DNA of 39,915 bases, from contig CAMDTE010000006.1 in the NCBI GenBank assembly GCA_945907425.1, forward strand, positions 1 through 39,915, in the 5' to 3' direction. The notes under the pieces are model-generated. The model was not told where the DNA came from. It saw only the letters and a list, made by a program, of their open reading frames with translations, and did not search any database. The position numbers and the translations under genes were made by a program. Of this stretch, positions 35,855-39,915 are shown in pieces (position 1 is the first letter of the stretch; every line of letters begins with the position of its first letter). Source of the DNA: Owenweeksia hongkongensis DSM 17368. Lineage in GTDB: Bacteria > Bacteroidota > Bacteroidia > Flavobacteriales > Schleiferiaceae.

Positions 35855-37600
35855 CTAGGAGAATTGTTGTTGTAATTGCGTTGTGTTCAATTGCAATGCC
35901 ACCGTTGCGCCGTCTACGTCTTGCCAGGGGTGATGGCATTGTTGCCATTGCGTGACCAAAGCTACACATTCCTCCGGCCGAAGTGAAGTAGAAGAACGAG
36001 CAACCGCTATTTGGGCTAGTCTCCAGGCCGGTCCAATCAGTGCGGCCCCGGGTTTGTTATCCGGGTCTTGCAGCCAGGTCTCAAGAGCCAATGCGGCATC
36101 TTCTGGCGATAACACGACAGGAATTCCGTGCAATAGCAAATGATCCGCTGTAAATGTCCCATCAAAGCCCATGGCGGTTAGTATAGCCCACTGCTCTTCG
36201 GCAGAACTCCGTAACGCTGGGGAAAGTTCTATTTCCACGGGGAAAAGCAATTGTTGACTGGCGGTTCCGTGTCCCTCTAGGGCCCGCAAAAACCGTTCAA
36301 AAGCGATGACGCGTTGAGCCCGTTTCGTGTGAATGACCACCAAACCCTCCGGTTGCACTGTCGCAATAAAGCCAGCGGGCAAACCCGTGCACCAGGGCGT
36401 GTCCATCTGTTCGTTTTGGACTTCTGTGTGCGCAAACAAAGGATCCAAGGGAAATGCCTCGGTCTTCTGTGCAGCATTTGCGCGCTGGTTTTCAAATAAA
36501 AAAGGATTAAAGTCTGGGTTGACTGTAATCTGAGGCGGTCTAGGCAGATACCCAGCTTCCTGTGGGATGGGATGAAAAGAGGTCATCGCTTCAAAATCCA
36601 GTCCGGGCGCCACTTGGTATTGGCCTAACGCATGTTTGACAGCGGATCGAACCACCGCATACACGGCCCGTTCGTCGTCAAATTTAATTTCTGTCTTGGC
36701 GGGATGCACATTTACATCAATGCGTGCTGGATCAATGGCCAAGAAAAGCACATAAGCGGGGTGACTCCCCTCTGCAATCAGACCCTCGAACGCATCCACT
36801 ACCGCGCGATGGAGATAAGCACTTCGAACCATTCGCTTATTTACGAATAGGTGTTGGTCACCTCTTGTTTTCCGGGCATGTTCTGGTCTGAAAATAAAAC
36901 CATGCATTTGTACGATATCTGTTGCCTCTTGAACCGGCACGATGCGATCATTGGATTTCTTGCCCAAAACATGGAGCAATCGAGATCGATCGTTTTCTGC
37001 CTCCAAGTGAAATTCTTCCCGGCCATTGTGGGTAATGCTCCATCCAATGTGCGGATGAGCTAGGGCTAATCCTGTAAATACATCCAATACAGCACGAAAT
37101 TCAACGGGATCGCTCTTGAGGAATTGCCTACGAGCAGGGACGTTGAAAAATAGGTTTCGAATAGAGAGGTAAGTACCCATAGGGGCTGGCTTTTTTTCCG
37201 TCTTCGTTGCGGTTCCTCCTTCTAAAAAGAGATGCGTCCCCAGAGGCTCATCGGCTGTACGCGTCAGGCACTCCACATGAGAAATCGCAGCAATGGAGGC
37301 CAGCGCTTCCCCTCGAAACCCCATGGTACGGAGCGCGAACAGGTCATCCACTGTGCGCAATTTACTGGTGGCATGCCGCTCAAAGGCTAAAGGAACATCC
37401 TGTGAAGGAATGCCATTCCCGTTGTCGGTGATGGAAATCAAGGTTCTTCCGCCGTCTTGTAATACAAAAGAAATTCTCGAGGCGCCGGCATCGATGGCAT
37501 TTTCAGCCAATTCTTTTACGGCGGAGGCAGGGCGTTGCACAACCTCTCCAGCGGCTATTTGGTTGGCGATGTGTGGAGGGAGCTGTTGAATAGTGTTCAC
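35855..37600 (-). CDS. mutL: DNA mismatch repair protein MutL with altered C-terminal nuclease motif
   Basis: MutL links mismatch recognition by MutS to strand removal. The 581-residue protein has a complete N-terminal GHKL ATPase: QIAAGEVVQRPASAVKELAENAIDAGA, DNGNGIP (59-65), GFRGEAL (94-100) and VNVHPAKTEIKF. In the C-terminal domain the usual DQHAxxExxxxE metal-binding motif should appear where residues 424-435 read HTKRAQRVIAFE; only the final glutamate is kept. The later C-terminal cysteine/PNG element also looks lost (CHHPWQDVDGATV). I start at GTG 37600, which overlaps the upstream stop as GTGA; the frame extends eight codons further to an ATG-like start inside that gene. Nuclease loss is an inference. 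Confidence 0.92.
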   Translation of the reverse strand: MNTIQQLPPHIANQIAAGEVVQRPASAVKELAENAIDAGASRISFVLQDGGRTLISITDNGNGIPSQDVPLAFERHATSKLRTVDDLFALRTMGFRGEALASIAAISHVECLTRTADEPLGTHLFLEGGTATKTEKKPAPMGTYLSIRNLFFNVPARRQFLKSDPVEFRAVLDVFTGLALAHPHIGWSITHNGREEFHLEAENDRSRLLHVLGKKSNDRIVPVQEATDIVQMHGFIFRPEHARKTRGDQHLFVNKRMVRSAYLHRAVVDAFEGLIAEGSHPAYVLFLAIDPARIDVNVHPAKTEIKFDDERAVYAVVRSAVKHALGQYQVAPGLDFEAMTSFHPIPQEAGYLPRPPQITVNPDFNPFLFENQRANAAQKTEAFPLDPLFAHTEVQNEQMDTPWCTGLPAGFIATVQPEGLVVIHTKRAQRVIAFERFLRALEGHGTASQQLLFPVEIELSPALRSSAEEQWAILTAMGFDGTFTADHLLLHGIPVVLSPEDAALALETWLQDPDNKPGAALIGPAWRLAQIAVARSSTSLRPEECVALVTQWQQCHHPWQDVDGATVALQLNTTQLQQQFS

Positions 37601-37854
37601 GAAAAAAAAGTCAAATACGCCCACACCGCTCCGGCGGCGACCAGCAATCTATACAGCACTTTATTGGTGTTCAAAGCACTCGATCTGTGCTGACTCCACA
37701 CCGATCGGATGCGTTTCCTTATCTCATCCCCTTCCTTCCCCTCTCCGTTTTTGTAATTCTCTAAGCGGGCTTTCCTTTCGTCGAAAAGCCTCGGTTTGTA
37801 CTGAAATCCACGGGGTTTACGGACTTTAAACAAGCGTGAGGAAAAAATTGCCAT
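37597..37854 (-). CDS. Small basic protein with one C-terminal membrane span, upstream of mutL
   Basis: No named function is known to me. The 85-residue product begins MAIFSSRLFKVRKPRGFQY and contains the KPRxFDERKARLENYK pattern seen in small Bacteroidota proteins of this kind, followed by a charged helix and a membrane span (about residues 66-84) ending at the stop. The start is the ATG at 37854; an in-frame ATG at 37917 would place the promoter-like box inside the gene. It overlaps mutL by four bases (GTGA) and heads the run mutL, two rhomboids and the phosphatase-family gene. Confidence 0.7.
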   Translation of the reverse strand: MAIFSSRLFKVRKPRGFQYKPRLFDERKARLENYKNGEGKEGDEIRKRIRSVWSQHRSSALNTNKVLYRLLVAAGAVWAYLTFFS

Positions 37855-37874
37855 CTGTTTTGCTTGATTTTCCT

Positions 37875-37882
37875 CAAAGATA
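37875..37882 (-). promoter_or_regulatory. Bacteroidota -7 box (TATCTTTG) before the mutL operon
   Basis: The minus strand reads TATCTTTG, a full match to TAnnTTTG, 20 bases before the ATG at 37854. It supports 37854 as the start and would drive the five-gene run through mutL. A -33 TTG is not evident. Confidence 0.45.
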
Positions 37883-37896
37883 GGGTGATTTTGTCC

Positions 37897-37904
37897 TACT
37901 TTTC
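37897..37904 (+). promoter_or_regulatory. Possible -7 box (TACTTTTC) before the GH3 lipoprotein
   Basis: TACTTTTC differs from TAnnTTTG only in the last base and lies three bases before the ATG at 37908. With the minus-strand box at 37875-37882 it makes a divergent promoter region of about 50 bases. Confidence 0.35.
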
Positions 37905-37907
37905 GGT

Positions 37908-39915
37908 ATGAATTCATTGCGTTCTTTGGGCTTTGTTTGTGCCCTTTCCTTTTTTATAGGATCATGCCAAGCCCAGCCGGCACCCACTCATTTACCGTAC
38001 GATACGCCGGAGGCGACGCATTGGGCGGATTCCGTGTTCTCTACCTTAACAGCACGGCAGAAATTAGGTCAACTGTTCATGGTGGCGGCGTATTCTAACA
38101 AAACGCCACAACACGAAGCCGATTTGCAGTCCCTGAGTGCAAACTATGGCTTGGGGGGTGTAATTTTTATGCAAGGCGGCCCCGTTCGCCAGGCGAGAAT
38201 GACACAGGCCCTGCAAGAAAAAGCGAAAATCCCTTTGTGGATTGCTATGGATGCCGAATGGGATCTGGGCATGCGCTTGGACAGTACATTCAAATTGCCT
38301 TGGCCAATGACCGTTGGCGCAACGAATGACTCTGCGCTTTCCTATGCCTACGGGGCGACCATAGCCAAGCACTGCCGCAGGCTAGGGGTGCACATCAATT
38401 TTGGCCCTGTTTTGGATCTCAATACAAACCCGGACAATCCGATCATCAATGCGCGCTCATTTGGCGAAAACAGAGAGCGGGCGACTCGGTTGGCTCATGC
38501 CTATTTTAGAGGGCTACAGGACAACCATGTTTTATCGAACGCTAAACATTTTCCGGGCCATGGAGATACCGATCAGGATTCCCATAAAACGTTGCCAACG
38601 GTATCTCGCTCAAAAAGTGGTTTGAATGAAATAGAATTGTGGCCCTACAAGAAATTGCTTCCCAAAGGAATGGGGAGCGTAATGGCCGCTCACTTGAACG
38701 TGCCGGCGCTGGATCCGGGAGTCCCCACATCGCTATCGCACAAAGTAATTCATACCCTCTTGCGGGAAGAGTTGAATTACCAAGGTTTGGTTTTTACAGA
38801 TGCCCTCAACATGAAAGGCGTTTCTGAATCCAACGCTCCAGGAATGTTAGAAGAACGGGCATTGTTGGCGGGCAATGATGTTCTTTTATTTTCCCAGGAC
38901 ATGCCGCTGGCCGTCGAGCATTTAGAAAAAGCCATCGCAGAGGGTCGCATCAAACAATCGATAGTTGACGCGGCGGTGCGTCGCATTTTAAGAGCAAAAT
39001 ACTGGCTTTTGCACAACGTAAACTTGATTCCAGAGAGAGGAAACCTAGTAGAGGATCTCAACGATTCCAACAGTGCGGTACTGCACGCGCGCATTTTGCA
39101 GCGCGCGTTGACCGTTGTATCTGCAAAAAATAATTTCAACACCTCCATGGGCCAATGGACGAATGCCTTGGTAGTGGCTGTGGGGACAGACATTCCAACG
39201 GCATTGAAAGCGAGTTGGTCTGCCTCCGAAGTGGTGGTGCTGTCTACCCCCGACGTTGCGGCTTGGAATCAGGTACTGTCGAAAGCCAAAGGAGCCCCAG
39301 TAGTTATTGCCCATTTCACTTCCAATCTCACCCCGTGGAAATCCTCTTCTTTCCCCGCGTCATTGCCAGAGTGGGCGCAGAAAGTGGGACAAACATCCCC
39401 CACGATGGTTGTGCAATTTGGAAACCCCTATGCACTGAGGAAAGCACCGGTGGAAGGAGTTGAGGCGGTCCTAGTGGCCTACCAAAACCATCCAGTGGCC
39501 GTTGAGAATTTTGGTTCATTCCTTCGCGGAGAGGTATCTGCCCAGGGAATCTTACCGGTGACCGTAGGATCTAAGGCGCCGGCAGGGTTTTCTCATCCCG
39601 TAGCGGGAAGGGGCTCTTTGGTGGATGTTTCCTCTGTGGAAATGGCGGGATTTACAGGAGATTTGGAATCTAAAATTGCCGCTATTGCCATGGAGGGTAT
39701 TCACAGCAAGGCATACCCTGGATGCCAAGTAGTAGTGGTGCGAAAGGGTCAAGTTGCTTTGAATGTAGCGTACGGTGCGTTGGATTACACTGAAAATGCG
39801 CGCGCTGTTCTACCTTCCGATTATTACGACATTGCCTCTCTCAGTAAAATCATAGGCAGTATTCCGGCCCTTTTGGCATTGGATGCTCGAGGCCTTTTTT
39901 CGCCTACTGAGTCTA
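37908..39915 (+). CDS. GH3 beta-N-acetylglucosaminidase-like lipoprotein fused to a serine beta-lactamase-like domain (cut by window end)
   Basis: The frame is open from the ATG at 37908 to the last base, giving at least 669 residues. A lipoprotein signal ends in IGSC (Cys20). Domain 1 (about 30-360) is a GH3 hydrolase of the NagZ type: MDAEWDLGMRL, the KHFPGHGDTDQDSHKTLP loop (from Lys213, with the acid/base His region) and VFTDALNMKGV, where Asp298 should be the nucleophile. A GH3 C-terminal region follows (about 380-580). Domain 2 begins near residue 600 and shows SLSK at 644-647, the SxxK active site of class C beta-lactamase/esterase-like enzymes. The rest is outside the window. A role in cell-wall sugar turnover in the envelope is inferred. 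Confidence 0.9.
   Translation, partial: MNSLRSLGFVCALSFFIGSCQAQPAPTHLPYDTPEATHWADSVFSTLTARQKLGQLFMVAAYSNKTPQHEADLQSLSANYGLGGVIFMQGGPVRQARMTQALQEKAKIPLWIAMDAEWDLGMRLDSTFKLPWPMTVGATNDSALSYAYGATIAKHCRRLGVHINFGPVLDLNTNPDNPIINARSFGENRERATRLAHAYFRGLQDNHVLSNAKHFPGHGDTDQDSHKTLPTVSRSKSGLNEIELWPYKKLLPKGMGSVMAAHLNVPALDPGVPTSLSHKVIHTLLREELNYQGLVFTDALNMKGVSESNAPGMLEERALLAGNDVLLFSQDMPLAVEHLEKAIAEGRIKQSIVDAAVRRILRAKYWLLHNVNLIPERGNLVEDLNDSNSAVLHARILQRALTVVSAKNNFNTSMGQWTNALVVAVGTDIPTALKASWSASEVVVLSTPDVAAWNQVLSKAKGAPVVIAHFTSNLTPWKSSSFPASLPEWAQKVGQTSPTMVVQFGNPYALRKAPVEGVEAVLVAYQNHPVAVENFGSFLRGEVSAQGILPVTVGSKAPAGFSHPVAGRGSLVDVSSVEMAGFTGDLESKIAAIAMEGIHSKAYPGCQVVVVRKGQVALNVAYGALDYTENARAVLPSDYYDIASLSKIIGSIPALLALDARGLFSPTES

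Noticed and set aside
1-39915. CRISPR arrays, insertion sequences, prophage, integron or defence islands
   Set aside because: No regularly spaced repeats, transposase, integrase or restriction-type genes were seen; the window is dense with housekeeping genes.

Overview
The window is a stretch of bacterial chromosome from a member of the Bacteroidota, most likely a Flavobacteriales-type lineage. This rests on several things seen together: the order tuf, tRNA-Trp, secE, nusG, rplKAJL, rpoBC; a DUF3467 gene after rpoC; a DUF6095-like small membrane protein; a topoisomerase IV pair; a secreted protein with a type IX secretion (T9SS)-like C-terminal domain; very few Shine-Dalgarno sequences; and repeated TAnnTTTG octamers (the Bacteroidota -7 promoter element) just before gene starts. 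There is no sign of phage, insertion sequence, CRISPR array or recent transfer. Coding density is very high and no gap between genes exceeds about 100 bases.

Layout. (1) 1-11953, plus strand: the core translation/transcription cluster: end of tuf, tRNA-Trp, secE, nusG, rplK, rplA, rplJ, rplL, rpoB, rpoC and a DUF3467 gene, closed by a strong terminator (11961-11988). RNA hairpins lie at tuf/tRNA-Trp, nusG/rplK and rplL/rpoB, where expression could be split between elongation factor, ribosomal protein and polymerase sections. (2) 11990-18084, minus strand: a split transketolase (N-half and C-half genes) with a secreted von Willebrand A (VWA) protein between the halves, then an ECF sigma factor, a small single-span membrane protein, a Spy/CpxP-like periplasmic protein, a class III aminotransferase and a DUF6095-like protein. 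(3) 18155-25484, plus strand: ychF, then parE, parC and a secreted choice-of-anchor-B protein. (4) 25495-31737, minus strand: a compact five-gene run mtaB, inositol-monophosphatase family, rfbC, uvrA, LOG family, joined by overlaps. (5) 31768-33402, plus: an orphan peptide-binding lipoprotein. (6) 33375-37854, minus: small basic protein, mutL, two rhomboid proteases and a membrane-anchored endonuclease/exonuclease/phosphatase protein, again tightly packed. (7) 37908 to the end, plus: a lipoprotein fusing a GH3 N-acetylglucosaminidase-type domain to a serine beta-lactamase-like domain, cut by the window edge.

Most of the window is housekeeping. The points most worth a second look are the VWA gene wedged between the transketolase halves, a MutL whose C-terminal endonuclease motif is replaced, several TACCTTTG boxes only 3-7 bases before start codons (suggesting leaderless or near-leaderless mRNAs), a GNRA-capped attenuator between rplL and rpoB, and an ECF sigma module with a histidine-rich Spy-like partner. 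I see no clearly new defence or mobile system.
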